A stretch of DNA of 64,000 nucleotides from Sternotherus odoratus (GCA_032164245.1 JAVMKO010000006.1:37660319-37724318), one strand, 5' to 3'; shown: positions 11,226-24,122, counted from the first letter of the stretch. The notes: generated by a model from the sequence alone, not told the origin. Made by a program: numbers and translations.

Positions 11226-13493
11226 AAGAGTGGGGGCATAAGACTCTGGTCTTTATCAAATTGGATTTTTTAGTAATAATGAAACATACACAATTTCCTT
11301 TATACATCTAAATCCCTTTTTATTTTGAGAGCAGTTTGCTAAGGCTGCTAATCAATTAAACAAAGTTCACCTATTCCTTTATCGATCTTCAGATAATGCC
11401 AGTTCTGTGTGCAAATTGTTCTGAGTTGGCTGTTAATACTGCAGTAAAGATAGAGCACTGTACATCTAAATGACTGGTAAGGATGGTAATATCTGTTTCT
11501 TCTGCATATTGTTGAGGTAAAGGGTTTGGAGTCAGTTCAATTTATTTACACAGGCTGAACTACTGCAGTGTCTCCTGCTGCAGTATGCACCAGGAGTCTC
11601 TCTTTTATCTAAATATTCAGCTCATTTGCACAATAGACGTGAAACAGTGCAATATTTTTTATGAAAAACATGCCAGAACTGTATCCTTACCAAACTTAAC
11701 TCTGAGTACCCCAATATTGCACTCAAAACTTTGGCTGTGTTTACCAATGGATAACTTCTGTTAGTAAACATAAATATTATAGTCTAAACGTCCATGAAAT
11801 TGAAAATGCACATATCAGGTGCTGTAGCATAATAGCAAAAGAAGGAACATTAGTGAAACGACTTAAATCTATATTCTTTATTAGCGAAGAAGAAAATGAC
11901 CAAATGCCAAAATTATAAGAGGAGATTAAAAGTACAGTTGATGATATATAACTATCTGCTGGAGAGAATTTCTAAAAATATGCATGGTGCTTAAGTGACG
12001 AATAAAAGACATGGACCCTGCCCTAAAAAATTTACTGTCTGGTGCCTGATCCTAGAAATTGTCACTCACTGAGTAGTCCCACTGATGCCAATAGTAATAT
12101 ACATGCATGAATTTATAGTAACAAATACATCCATGACGTTAAAATTGTGATCACTGGTCCCTTTATACCCTTGACCCAAGTGGATTGGCCAAGGTTACAT
12201 AGGAGATTGGTGGCAGAAGCAAGAACAGAACCCTGGGCTCAGTGCAGTGGCTAAATAACAGATAAATCTGTAAGAGTTTGCATGACTGAATGATTAATAG
12301 TAACAGTAGGTTGGGGTTCAAGGGCTGCACTCACAAGAGTGGTCTCGTGTTCAATGGGAACATTTAGAAGAGTAAATATTGAAGCATTGGGTTTTTGAGT
12401 TTATGGCTTCCCACAGGAAATCATGGTAAATTGCATTGGTAAGATTTATGCCCATGAATAAGGTTTGCAGGATTGGGCCTATATTTATTGCATTTTGATC
12501 AGTAAATCACACTTATTTGTGGATTTCGGTACTCTCCACTCCTTAATATTTCCCCCCATAGATTTCCTGTTTTCAAAAGATGCATTAGGGGCTGACAACA
12601 GCCAGGATTTTTTAAAATTTTTTTTCCTTTCTTTTGTCAGAAGTTGCCGACAGCAGTCTAACCGGCAAATACCAATTCCATTTGGGATAATGAAGGAATA
12701 ATGACAGTGGAAAGGAATGCTGTAGCCAGCTCCCAAACCCCACTGCTGCAATATAAATGCCAAGATATTTATAAAAAGGTAGACTTGAGGCTTTTACTTC
12801 CAAAGTGGGAGGCATTTGACTGTCACAATGTTCAACTTTAATAGGCTTGTCACACCAAATAAGAAGATAAAATTAACAGTCGGGTATTTCACTAGCCAAC
12901 CACAAACTTGCATTGTCAGAGAGTAAGGGCAGGAATATGATGCTTCATTGTACCATGACCGAAAAATTGAATTTGTCAAGGAGAATAGATTACAGACTTG
13001 CTTTTATCAGCCACAGTTCACACCTGTAAATGTATGCTGTTGTTTCTGAATAAAGCTAAATATATTTTTCTGAATCAATATGGTCCTTTAGCTGGAATTT
13101 ATTTTGTGCTTTTATACCCAATAGATCATTACCCTGGATGGCATAGCTGACCTGGGAAATTAATTCTCTAGGCATTGCCTTTTCTATAAATGCCTTTGCT
13201 TCACCTTGGCATTTATTATTGCAGCAGTAGGCCACTGTACCATCACAACATTCTGTGACATTGACATTATCCCTTGAACTCTCCGGGGCATAAAATGATG
13301 ATGTAACCATATGGCAAAGTTATAGTTATGCCGGACTTCCTTGCTCTTGACTTACTATATTTTAATCAAGTGGAAAAAATTAATTGTGCAGAGATGAATA
13401 CCAAAATTAATACAGCAGGCTAATTCCAATTCTATGCTTCCTTCCTGTCCTTGGCATAGCAGGGAGCAAACGGGTGTTAATCATATGTAATAC
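11226..13493. other. intergenic, no gene seen
   Basis: Ordinary AT-rich sequence; no coding or repeat feature I can name. Confidence 0.5.
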
Positions 13494-13519
13494 ATTGCTT
13501 CTTGGCCTTTTGGCTAAGA
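13494..13519 (+). pseudogene. U2 snRNA 5'-end fragment
   Basis: Twenty-four of 26 bases match the conserved 5' end of vertebrate U2 snRNA. The block CTTGGCCTTTTGGCTAAGA is the diagnostic part. Similarity stops abruptly after this, where the branch-point-pairing region of U2 should follow, so the snRNA is not functional. It could be a 5' fragment from LINE-mediated retroposition or the head of a U2-derived SINE. Confidence 0.7.
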
Positions 13520-13796
13520 AAACATTATCTAAAAAGTTATATATGAACTAGTTATTACATGGCATGCTTGACACCTCACAATGCATCGTCAGCATGTAGA
13601 CCTTTATTTTTAATGTGTATTAACCGATCAGCTGAACCCAAGGTAAGTGCAAGACGTTTTGAACTGCATAGTGGAATAGCTGTAAAATAGCCAATAGAAA
13701 CTGGCAGGTAAATAAACATGTTTTCAAAACTGGAATTTGCGTGTTTGTAAGGCCTGTACATGATCTAGAATGTATGTGAACTTTGTATTAACCTTA
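13520..13796. other. intergenic, sequence following the U2 fragment
   Basis: No further U2 similarity and no other named feature up to the CR1 copy. Confidence 0.4.
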
Positions 13797-14206
13797 TCAT
13801 AGAATCATAGCATATCAGGGTTGGAAGGGACCTCAGGAGGTCATCTAGCTCAACTCTCTGCTCAAAGCAGGATCAATCCCCAACTAAATCATTCCAGCCA
13901 GGGATTTGTCAAGTCTGACCTTAAAAACCTCTAAGGAAGGAGATTCCACCACCTCCCTAGGTAATCCATTCCAGTGCTTCATCCTCCTCCTAGTGAAAAA
14001 GTTTTTCCTAATATCCAACCTAAACCTCCCCCACTGCAACTTGAGACTATTGCTCCTTGTTCTCTCATCTGGTACCACTGAGAACAGCCTAGATCCATCC
14101 TCTTCAGAACCCCCTTTCAGGTAGTAGAAAGCAGCTATCAAATCCCTCCTCATTCTTCTCTTCTGTAGACTAAACAATCCCAGGTCCCTCAGCCTCTCAT
14201 CATAAG
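13797..14206 (-). mobile_element. CR1 LINE, 5'-truncated
   Basis: On the plus strand it begins TCATAGAATCATAGCATATC, the reverse complement of the CR1 3' terminal repeat, followed by GGGTTGGAAGGGACCTCAGG. The minus-strand translation (ending near 13884) contains [19 protein letters not shown] and [20 protein letters not shown], which are the C-terminal residues of the CR1 ORF2 protein. The rest of ORF2 is missing, the usual 5' truncation of CR1. It stops at 14206, where a Penelope-like tail fragment begins. Confidence 0.9.
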
Positions 14207-14262
14207 AATGAAGAGTCCTTGTGGCACTTTGGAGACTAACACATTTATTTGGGAATAAGCTG
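14207..14262 (-). mobile_element. Penelope-like tail fragment
   Basis: GAATGAAGAGTCCTTGTGGC followed by ACTTTGGAGACTAACACATTTATT is the antisense form of the tail at 22095..22145. It directly abuts the truncated end of the CR1 copy. Confidence 0.6.
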
Positions 14263-16819
14263 AGGGTCTTGTTCAAGGTATCTGTAAAAACTGGTGTTTC
14301 CAAATAGGGCTAGCCATTTAAATTGCCAAAATGAACAAGATACATTAGTGTGATATTAAGATTATTTTCTTTAGATCAAATAAAATTGGAATGAGAAAAT
14401 AATGTTATTCCCCCAAAAAGAAAAATGAAAAAATTAACTAGACTTAGTAGACCTGATTTTTGAGAGGACAGAAGCCCAAGGCTACACACTGGTAGCCACA
14501 AATGAACCTTTGATAGAAGCAGAACCCTATGAATCTCTGCACATCTGTGTCTGGGGACTAGTTCAATTCTGCACAAAGGAATTTAGGTGCCTTGGAAAAT
14601 GTTACCCGTAAGGTGTAATTAGATGTCTAACTGGATGTCCGTGTGCACATATGCTTGATTTGCGGGAGCAGCTGCAGTTCTTTTGTGTGCACGTTAGGCA
14701 TGCAATATGGCATGAGCCTCATCTTATATGCTTTTGAAAACTGACCCCAGTAAATCCTTTCTGGGTTTTTTTTTATTTTTTTAATATTACAGGGAATTGC
14801 CTGCCAGAGATTTGAATTTTCTTGACCATTTTATTAAAAAAAAGAGGACCCCCTGGCTTTCAATAGCATTTTTAACAGAACAGATACTCTCAAAAGACTG
14901 GCAGACTAAGAAAAGGGAATGTTCAAAGGTGCTGTTTAACTCTGACTGGACTGGTCACATTCTTAATTCCTTGCTATACTGTAATGACTCAAATAAAATA
15001 ATAATGTTCTGTTTGTACAGCAATTTAAACACTAAAACACACCATCCTTTATTTCCCTACACGTTATAGAATGATGTTTCTTATCATCATATTGTATATT
15101 GCACAAAAATTGTAGTATTCTATATTAGTCATGGAAAGATGTTTCATTTTAAGCCATCTGGTGTGTTTAGTAACAATGCAGGATTGTTCCCTACACTGTA
15201 TTTAATTAGGCAGTTAGGCAAATTTCAGAAATTTCTTATTTATCTACTTGAAATGGATAGAAACTGAGAAAAACTGTGACCCTCTGAAGCTGTAGATGGT
15301 AAACTTAAAAAATATTTATTTTTTGGTTTACAGAAAAATACAGCTATTGGGCTGACATTCACACTTCACAACCACTTCTACTATCTCAAGCCATTATTTC
15401 CACCTGAATTGTGAGTTGAGGCCATGGTAACTTAGGTTAAATGTAGCATGTCAATCTTATGATGGGTCTGAAAATAACCCTTATTACTACTCTATTCACG
15501 CAGTGTGACGAGCTTGGACCAAACAATATACTTAACACCCAACACCCTTGTTATTATGTATTTAATTGTATTAGTTAGAAGGAGTAATGTGCCTCTTTGT
15601 AAGCTCTTTGGGGTAGAGCTGTACAAGGGGTGGGGAGAGTCGATTGTCTTCTCAGTGACCACATGTAACTGTCATTAGTATGAATGGGAGTCATGCAGAC
15701 ATCAAGGGGAGAACAGACCCTTAGACCAAATGGGCAAAATTTCACTCGAGTGTACAGAGCCCATGCAAAGAACTATATATACCAGATAGAACTTATATAT
15801 CGGCCCCAATTGCACCTTTAGCACAGAATTTATGTACAACATTATGAAGCCTTACGAAGCCCTTCTGTGCCATGGGGAATCTGAACATGAAAATATGTGG
15901 GGGGAATTTAAAAATGAAAATATATGTTGAAAAAAATCTGCCCCTTTGCTACTGAATATGCTATTATCACAAATGTGACTGTTTTTTTCATATCAATAAA
16001 AATAACATTTGGAAATAAATAGGAAAAGCAAGAAATTCTCCAGCTAAGAGCTAACCATAACTTTCTGTTTGCCATTATGTAGCAAGCCAAAAAGGAACGC
16101 CCTTGTGTGAGATTGGCCCCATCCTGGCCCATCACCTCCCACGTGTGAATCGAAGACCAGAGAGGCTAAGGGGTCCAGGAAAGGAAGAATGTGAAGCCAC
16201 CCTCCTTCTACTAGTTTTTCTACATAGGTAGGAGAAGACCCATATTTGGAGAGTCCCTGCTGCATATGGATCTAGGGAGGTCTCGGGGGGAAAGGAACGA
16301 TCAGGCCCAGATTTTGCACTGATATATTTCATCGACCCTAGTCAAAGGACTTTTTAAACATTAATGATCACATCTCTGCTGTCCAGGAGGCGTATATTAT
16401 TAAATTCCTTTTTAAAATGGCTAAGCCGGTTTTGCAAAATTCTACTCACTTGCCCGGGGCACATAATTTATATTTATTTGCCTGGTTTCTTTCATTATCA
16501 TCCTCCTCATCATGGCATGTTTCAGAAAGTACTTTCTTATCCAGGCTGGCAAATTTTTGGCAGAGTTTTGCAAGGCCAGGCTAATCTGAAGTTCAGAAAG
16601 GTTGTGACCAGCCCACTCATGACTGTTGTTGCACCACTGCAGCATGTTAATCACATGGTAGGTTTAAAATGTGTTCATTTTTCAGGCTGCCGGTTAAAGT
16701 TCATAGCCTAGGAGGCAGTGGCTGCTGCTGCTTATTAAGGCCCGGAGCCTGTAAGGTGCTGAGCAACTCTTGCTCAACCCTTTGCTGCTTCAACTCCCAC
16801 TGTAGTCAATAGGAGATAA
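14263..16819. other. intergenic, no gene seen
   Basis: AT-rich. A short TAAGCTCTTTGGGGTAGAGC near 15600 resembles a phrase seen in other dispersed reptile repeats. Nothing else recognised. Confidence 0.45.
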
Positions 16820-17122
16820 GGTATGTCTACACTGAAGCTGTGTAGATAGACTTGTGCTAGCTTTCCTCAGGCTAGTGTGCTACAAAAGCAATGTGGATAT
16901 TGCAGCACCAACAGAGGTTTGAGCTTGGATCCAGGGAGTTGGGCAGATCCGAGTTCATATCCACCGGATCCCCTGGGTCTGAGCTTGGGCAGCTAACCTG
17001 GACCTATGCCAGTGGTGCAACTTCCACATTGCTAGTTTTAGTATGCTAGCTGAAACCAGGTTAGAACGAGTCTGTCTACCTGGGCTGGGAGGCACACTCC
17101 CACCTGCAATGTAGGTATATCC
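16820..17122. mobile_element. candidate TIR element
   Basis: GGTATGTCTACACTG on the left and CAATGTAGGTATATCC on the right form imperfect inverted ends. The interior is non-coding. The ends share the CTACACT core of the Harbinger-like MITEs. The target duplication is not convincing. Confidence 0.45.
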
Positions 17123-18367
17123 TTCAGGGCCTGATCCTGAAAGGTGCTGAGTGCCATCAACTCCCTTTGATTTCATTGGCATTGTTGGCACTCAGCACCC
17201 TGCAGGATCCAGTTTCAAAAGCTAAGAATAAATGCTTCTCAGTTGACTTGCCATTAATATCTGTGTTAGGGACTGGCTAATTCTGTAATTGGAGAAGCTG
17301 TAATACTTCAAAAACATTTTTATTTGCTTTTTTGATGAACCTAGACTAATTATAGGGCATACAGTGTAAAACGCTGTCAGAATTTGTTTCCACCATGCCT
17401 AGGGCCCAATCTCATAAAAACCCGCTAACGTCAATGGGAGTTTTGCCTGTGTAAGGACTCTAGGACTCAGCAAGTACTCTTGTTACAAATCCAGTCATAT
17501 ATTTAGTTTCTACCAATAGAAAGTTCATCCATCACTCTTCTGCCTTCAGCTGTTGATCATTGCATCAAAATCAAAACACACTTGGAGAAAAAAGATAGTA
17601 TTGGCAATTGCTACAGTGATTTCAAATCAGAACAAGTCTCCTTTGTTGTGAGCTGCCCTTGGAGCATTCTTTAGTTCGTGTTAATTAAGAGTATCTCGGA
17701 AGTTCAGAAAGTGATACCTGAAACTCAGAAGTAGTGTAGAAAGAACTATGATATAGGAAATATTCATGCTGAATATTCAAGACACCATAGACGTTGGGTA
17801 TTTATAGCAGATCCCCTGTAATGCTGTAGCAAATTTTGTTCAATGTGGTACAATTTCTATAGCAGCATTCCTGTATTATTTATTATTTGCATTCTCAACC
17901 AGAGTTTTTCCTGTTTTTCTGTTACATATATGTTTGAGGTTTCTTTCCCCCTCTCTAGACTCTTCCTTTTCCCCAATTACAGGCCCCAGTCTGCCCATTT
18001 AAGCCAAAATCCTATTAACTGTAATGGGAGTTCTGCCTTCCTATGGGCTGCAGGAAGGAGCCCTCCCTCTGAAATGAAATAACCCCCTTTCCAATAATTT
18101 TGACTGGGGATTTTCATTTGCTTATCAACCACCGGCCAACTTTGGAAGTCTGCACTCAATGCTTACTCAGCCCACTGCCCAATCCTGGAAGCTGAAAATG
18201 TTCAGCACGTCACAGAGTAAGGCCCTCAGAGATTTGTCTGAGCTGACACACAGTGTCAGTGGCAAGACCAAGATTCCCATGACAATTTCCTGGTTCTTAG
18301 CCTCATTTTCAGTATGGGTTTCATCATGCCAAAAGCTGAGCTTCCTCACTGAAATCAACTGCTCATA
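17123..18367. other. intergenic with dispersed palindromic words
   Basis: Contains TCAATGGGAGTTTTGCC (near 17430) and AATGGGAGTTCTGCC (near 18022), members of a dispersed word family described in the findings. The block 18090..18125 (CCAATAATTTTGACTGGGG) recurs at 19620..19655. No gene. Confidence 0.45.
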
Positions 18368-18487
18368 GGGTGATCAGATGTCCCAATTTTATAGGGACAG
18401 TCCCAATTTTTGGGACTTTTTCTTATATAGGCTCCAATTACCCTCCTCCCACTGTCCCAGTTTTTCACACTTGCTGTCTGGTCACCT
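18368..18487. mobile_element. 120-bp TA-flanked MITE, copy 1
   Basis: GGGTGATCAGATGTCCCAAT at the left and GTCTGGTCACCTG at the right are near-inverse ends, with TA on the left. The interior block TTTTTCTTATATAGGCTCC is shared by four copies in this window. Confidence 0.7.
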
Positions 18488-19353
18488 GAATGTGCTCAGC
18501 ACCTCACAGGCTTTCAATAACCACACTAGCCTCTCATTAATTGTACCCATGATTGACCAGTAGCTGAATTATTAATTGACTCCAGGCAGACGTTGAAAAT
18601 ATCTTCTTGTTTGTTAATTTAAAAAAATATTTTGAGATGTTATAAAAACTAAACTAATTGCCCTTGTAAATGTACCTGTGATTATCAGAATACACAGAGG
18701 GGTAACTTGAAAAAATGGTGTCATCATAAAAAGATCTTAGTTGATTGCATCTGCTGTGTTAGTGTCTTTTAAAAACACTTTCTCTATGTGCCGTAACATA
18801 AATATTTTACTTAATGTGGACATCTGTGCATGTGTGTGATATATAGTGCAAACAAGAATGGCAGTGCTTTCATATTCTTTGTTTTAGCACATTTGTCTGA
18901 TGCACAGATGTTAACAAGCCCTTTAAAAACAATTCTTTCATCTGTGCTGGCAGTGTTTTATTAATTATCATAAAATAGAACTGAAATCATGCACTCTGCC
19001 TCAGAAATAACAGTTAAAAATTACAGCCCTAAGTAGTAAAGCGGTAGATGGATTTTTGTGTGGGTGTGTTGTGTTTCCCTCCTTGCAGTGTGATTATGCT
19101 AGCATTATATTGATTGTGATCATAAAGAAATCCCAGGTTGCTTTAAACTAACCCTGGCTCCAGTAAAGATTTGCAAGTTTTTCATAAAATTTAATTCATC
19201 AGAAAATTGCTTTACTTCTTTTACCTGCCATTTTAGAAAGTACTGTAAAGATGTAACTTCAGATATATTGAATTTGCGTACTATGGGCACAGTTGGGCGT
19301 CCCTTACTCAGATCAGTAGTCCCATTGAATAGCAGCACTGAGAGACACATGTA
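18488..19353. other. intergenic, no feature recognised
   Basis: AT-rich sequence with no gene or named repeat. Confidence 0.45.
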
Positions 19354-19443
19354 GGTTGACCAGATTTTTGGGTCTTTTACTTATATAGGCTCCTATTACC
19401 CTCCACCCCCGCTCGATTTTTCACACTTGCTGTCTGGTCCCCC
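19354..19443. mobile_element. 120-bp TA-flanked MITE, copy 2 (internal deletion)
   Basis: GGTTGACCAGATTTTTGGGTC passes straight into the second half of the family sequence, so roughly 30 bp of the left half are deleted. It ends TGTCTGGTCCCCC followed by TA. Confidence 0.65.
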
Positions 19444-21666
19444 TAGACACATGAGTAAGAGGTTGTGATGGTTCTCCCAGGGTATCAGGCCTGTGAGTCA
19501 CCTTGTCACCCCTGCCTCTCGCAAGACGGAGTCTTTCCTGTGATAGCTGTCCACTTTCTGATACTGACAGCCCTTCAGCTACTCAAGCGCTTTCCTTTGG
19601 GATCATGCCAGCCCTTCCTTCCAATAATTTTGATTGGGGGATTTGAATTTGCTTAACCTACTCAGTCTACAGGTCCCCGCCTATAGAGGAAGTTTCCTCA
19701 GACCTCCATCAAGAAGAGATTGGTTTATGCCTTGAAGCATGAAAACTTGTATCCCTTCAAATCTCAGTAGCACACTTTTTGCTTTAAGTGTAACACGTCC
19801 TTTCTACCTAAATAATTGGAATAGGGCTGACTTTCAAAACACCAAACCTGACATGCAATTAAACCTTAAGGTGGAACAGTCTCTTTGTGGGTCTGAAATA
19901 AAATATGATCTATACTATGTTTTCTTATGTATATTGGTACAATTATAAGCAATTTAAAATAGGTCTTATGTATCTGCAGTTAAAAAAATCCCTAAAATTT
20001 AATTGTCATTCCCCAAAACTTTATGAAGTTTTGTTCATCCCAAATACACCACTCCTTACTGATGTAACTAGGGGATATGTCTCAGTTGCAGTCCATTGTC
20101 AGCTATGTTGTTTGACACTTTGCATGTTTAGATGCTTTGAATTCAGAGAACTGAGATCCCCAAGTTTATAGTCCCTGAAGGCAACAAAGAACCTCTTACC
20201 CTGAATTTTACTGTAAGAGTACCTGATAGTTTTGAGCAATAGCAGTTCTTAGTTGCAAACTTATAAAATTCTATTGTGTCTTTTCCGTGTAGGTCAGGAA
20301 GGGTTTATGCTGTTGGTTTAAAAAAACCCAAACAATTAAATTAGAACTATGAGAAATATAATGGTTAAAATAATTGCTACTAATTTTGTTCTTGATCTTG
20401 AGAGACAAGCATGTAGCTAAGTATTTCTGAATTGAATTGTGCCATCCTGCTTGCATCAAATTTAGAGATGAGCAAAACTTTTGTTAGAATAATCATGCCA
20501 GCTTTCATCTGTCCTGCATATCCCACAGACCAAATTTGTGGTAAAATTTGCCCAGGGTCACAACACTTCTGGTGAGGGCTCAGTTTTGCTCAAATCAGGT
20601 CTGGTTTACAGTTTTGTGTAGAAACCAGTGATTTTACTTGACTTTTGAGCTGAAGCAAAACTAGATGGTGACAGCTGAGTTATATTTTGATTACTTAAAG
20701 CTACCTTTACTTTCCTGCTGCATTCCTGCCGCACAGGAGAGTTAGGCTCATAGGGTTTAAACTTGTGCTCAGACAGACATTTGTCCTTCACTGAGGAAAA
20801 AGATAGAGGGCACACTGATGTTGGCAATTAGGATTGTGCATACATGTGCAATTACTATGTGTGAATATGATGAGACAAACTTAAATTTCACCTCTGCTTC
20901 CAGCCAATAAATAGAACAATACTCTACTTTTCCTAGGAGTCATGCCAGAAAGGAAGAGGCTTAAAATAATCTAAAATTTCCCAATCCTGTTTAACCACTA
21001 CTTTTCCTGGAGAAATTCAAAACTGCAGTGGCTCTTTCAAACCCTTCGCCTGATTATGGGTAATTCACCTTAGCCACCGAACAGAAAACAATACAATGTG
21101 ACTTTTATTGCCAATCAGAACTCAAGAATTAAGCTATTTCAAATGTCAAAAGGACATGATATTTCTTCCCAACTCTGCAGTAACTAGCCGAGTTGGCCTG
21201 GCATCAGGATGCAAACGCTGTAACTTTACCTGCTTACACTGTGCCACTCCACAGAGGAATTCTGGCAAAGTAAGCCAAAATGCCTCCTGAGGCTTCTTCC
21301 TAGCTCCTCTAGCACTACCGCCGATTGTAGCCTATGGCTTGAAGCCACAGGCTAACCCATCATCTTTACTAAAATACAATGTTGAGATTTTACTCAGCAA
21401 AATTAGTGCTTCTATAAATATTCTATCAATATTTTTACAGCAGTTATTTCTTTATAAAAATAAAAAACAGAGTGGACAGGGCCCAGTTTCGGGTCTGATC
21501 CAGCTCAACACATCCTGTCAAGAGCTGAATGCTCTCAAATCCTATTGAAGTTGATGGGAGTAGAGGGAACTCATCATTTGACAGGATCAACTCCTGTTTG
21601 GTAAGAGGGCAAAGGGGTGTAAATTTGTTGAGTGCAATGCTCCCTGCACCTCAAACCTGTAAGTGA
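19444..21666. other. intergenic, no gene seen
   Basis: Open frames up to 88 codons lack recognisable content. GAAGTTGATGGGAGT near 21547 belongs to the dispersed word family. Otherwise nothing. Confidence 0.45.
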
Positions 21667-21951
21667 GGGCTGGTCTTCACTAGCGCTGCCGGAGATCGAT
21701 CTTCTGGCGATCGATTTATCGTGTCTCGCTAAGATGCGATAAATCGATCGCCCGGAGCTCCCCCGTCGACTCCGGAATTCCAGCTCGCCGGGAGGCGCAA
21801 GCTGGAGTCAACGTGGGAGCGCGCCACTGACTGCCGCCACCGTGGGGACGAGAGGTAAGTCGGCGGCAGATACGCAAACTAGCTTCACGTAGCTGAAGTT
21901 GTGTATCTGCCGTCGATTCTCCTCCCCCCCCCCCCCAGTGAGGACAAGCCC
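21667..21951. mobile_element. Harbinger-like MITE, second copy
   Basis: GGGCTGGTCTTCACTAGCGC at the left and AGTGAGGACAAGCCC at the right are inverted ends, with TGA before and TAA after, a plausible 3-bp duplication of the Harbinger type. The interior carries GCGATAAATCGATCG and GTCGACTCCGG, as in the copy at 3542..3809. A C-run (21923..21936) precedes the right end. Confidence 0.75.
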
Positions 21952-22153
21952 TAAGACTGGTTTTCGACTTTTAAAATATTCATTAACAAATACAATCAGT
22001 AGCTTTCCTCAAGGAGCTTCATTATCACAAAAAGTAGAGATATGTGAGACATTAACCAGTTTCAGAGTGGTAGCCACGTTAGTCTGTATCAGCAAAAAGA
22101 ATGAAGAGTACTTGTGGCACCTTAGAGACTAACAAATTTATTTTGGCATAAGC

Positions 22154-22181
22154 TTTCAAGAGCTAAATTTCCCTTCATCAG
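22154..22181 (-). ncRNA. hammerhead-ribozyme-like motif in Penelope tail
   Basis: Read on the minus strand: CTGATGA, then AGGGAAATTTAGCTCTT, which can pair as a short stem II (AAGGG with CTCTT, one G-U), then GAAA, then GCTTATGCC, which can form a two- to three-pair stem III. CUGAUGA and GAAA are the invariant hammerhead core strands. An extra A sits between CUGAUGA and stem II in the related copies, and stem I pairing looks weak. Hammerhead motifs are known in Penelope-like elements; activity of this copy is unproven. Confidence 0.4.
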
Positions 22182-22521
22182 ATGCATGGAGTGGAAGATA
22201 CAGAAGGAGGATATATATATATAGACACACACACACACAGAACATGAAAAGATGGGGGTTGCCATACCAACTCTAATCAATCAAGGTGAGCTATTATCAG
22301 CTGGAAAAAAAAACCTTTTGTAGTGATAATCGTGATGGCCCATTTCAAATGGTTGACAAAAAGGTCTGAGTAACAGTAGGGGAAAACGTAGGATGGGGAA
22401 ATAGATTTCAGTTTGTGTAATGACCCAGCCATTCCCAGTCTTTATTCAAGCCTAATTTAATGGTATCCAATTTGCAAATTAATTCCAGTTCAGCAGTTTC
22501 TCGTTGGTCTGTTTTTGATTT

Positions 22522-22730
22522 TTTTTATTGAAGAATTGCCACTTTTAGGTCTGTTATTGAGTGACCAGAGAAACTGAAGTGTTCTCCTACTGATTTTTGA
22601 ATGTTAGGATACCTGATGTCAGATTTGTGTCCATTTATTCTTTTGCGTAGGGATTGTGGGGTTTGGACAATGTACATGGCAGAGGGACATTGCTGGCACA
22701 TGATGGCATATGTCACATTGGTAGCTGTGT
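22522..22730 (-). pseudogene. Penelope GIY-YIG endonuclease remnant
   Basis: The open frame (stop near 22525) reads through MTYAIMCQQCPSAMYIVQT, then SLRKRINGHKSDIR, then VGEHFSFSGHSITDLKVAIL. That order matches the GIY-YIG nuclease of Penelope-like elements: the Y...Y/IxQT region, a Cys-x-x-Cys just before it, the Arg/Asn-Gly-His helix, and the EHF...H segment. The first Tyr/Gly residues are altered (AMYIVQT), so catalysis is doubtful. Downstream in frame, ETAELELICKLDTIKLGLN continues the family C-terminus. Only this domain survives. Confidence 0.75.
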
Positions 22731-23030
22731 AGGTGAATGAGCCCCTGATGGTGTGGCTGATTTGATTAGGCTATATGATGGGCAGCCCTCGAACCTGAAG
22801 CACATACTCACCACACAACAAAAACAGTAACCCAGGAACCTATCCTTACAACAAATCCTGTTGCCAACACTGTCCACATATCTATTCAAGGGACACCATC
22901 ATTTAATTGATTAGTCTCTCAGAGTTGGTATGGCAACCCCCATCTTTTCATGTTCTCCATGTGTGTATATATAGATATAGATCTATATGTATATCTATCT
23001 ATCTAGATATCTATATAATATGTGTGTGTA

Positions 23031-23185
<155 letters not shown>

Positions 23186-23266
23186 CCTCCTACTGTATCT
23201 TTCACTCCATGCATCTGATTAAGTGGGTTTTAGCCCATGAAAGCTTATGAGCAAATAAACTTGTCA

Positions 23267-24002
23267 GACGTTAAAGCCCTCATCCTGCAACTGGTGGTGT
23301 GGGCTTCTGTGTGAGTGCAGGGATTTGCTAATGAGGATTCAGCTGCAGGATTGGAGCTTAAGTGGGCACAACATACAGGACCAAAACACTAGATCCAGCA
23401 CATAATTAGAGTGAAAAATCTGTGCAGAGTAAATTCACTGGCTGCTTCTCCCACGTCAACCTCCTTGTATGCTAATTCAGATGAAACTTCAGTATCCCAC
23501 ATCTTTCCCTGGGCAATCTCCTTGTATCCTGCCTTTTCTATCCTTTTTCTGTCCTGTACTACTACCTTCAAAATCTTTTGTGATCACAGGAGTGAAGTGA
23601 AATGGGTTTGGGGACAGGATTTTATACATCACAACACACATGGAAACACCATTATTCTGTAATAATTTAGATCTTTATAGTCAGTTTATTTGTGACCCAA
23701 GGGAAATGTTCTCAATTTCTCTCTATTTAGCACCTGCAAATACATCTTTGAGCTGCTTATTATCTTCTACTTACTCACAGTACATATATCTTTCACTCCA
23801 AAGGATCACAAAGCTCTTTACAATTTTTTAAAATACAGACTCTGGTTTTACATACAAACTCGGAGTGTGCAATTCTATTGTACTGTCACTTCATCATGTG
23901 CATGAAAGAATGTATAGGCCAGATGCTCAGCTGATGTTAATTAGCATAGCGCCGCTGAATTCAATATATGTATATGTGGTTTATATATTCCTAGATTTTT
24001 AC
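23267..24002. other. intergenic, no gene seen
   Basis: No recognisable coding or named repeat content. Confidence 0.45.
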
Positions 24003-24122
24003 ACTCTGCAGCACAGGGACCATTTTTTTTATATAGTACCAAACACAATGCAGCCATGATGCTGATTGGGGCCTCTGGGCATTATGGTAATACAAACATT
24101 ACGTAACAATAATAATAATAAA
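24003..24122 (+). repeat. dispersed repeat ending in (AAT)n
   Basis: TGATTGGGGCCTCTGGGCAT, then ATGGTAATACAAACATTACG, then an (AAT)n tail. A similar unit (GATTGGGGCATCTAGGTACT and an AATAAATAAATAAT tail) is at 40847..40947. The A-rich tail suggests a retroposon 3' end; the family is not identified. Confidence 0.45.
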
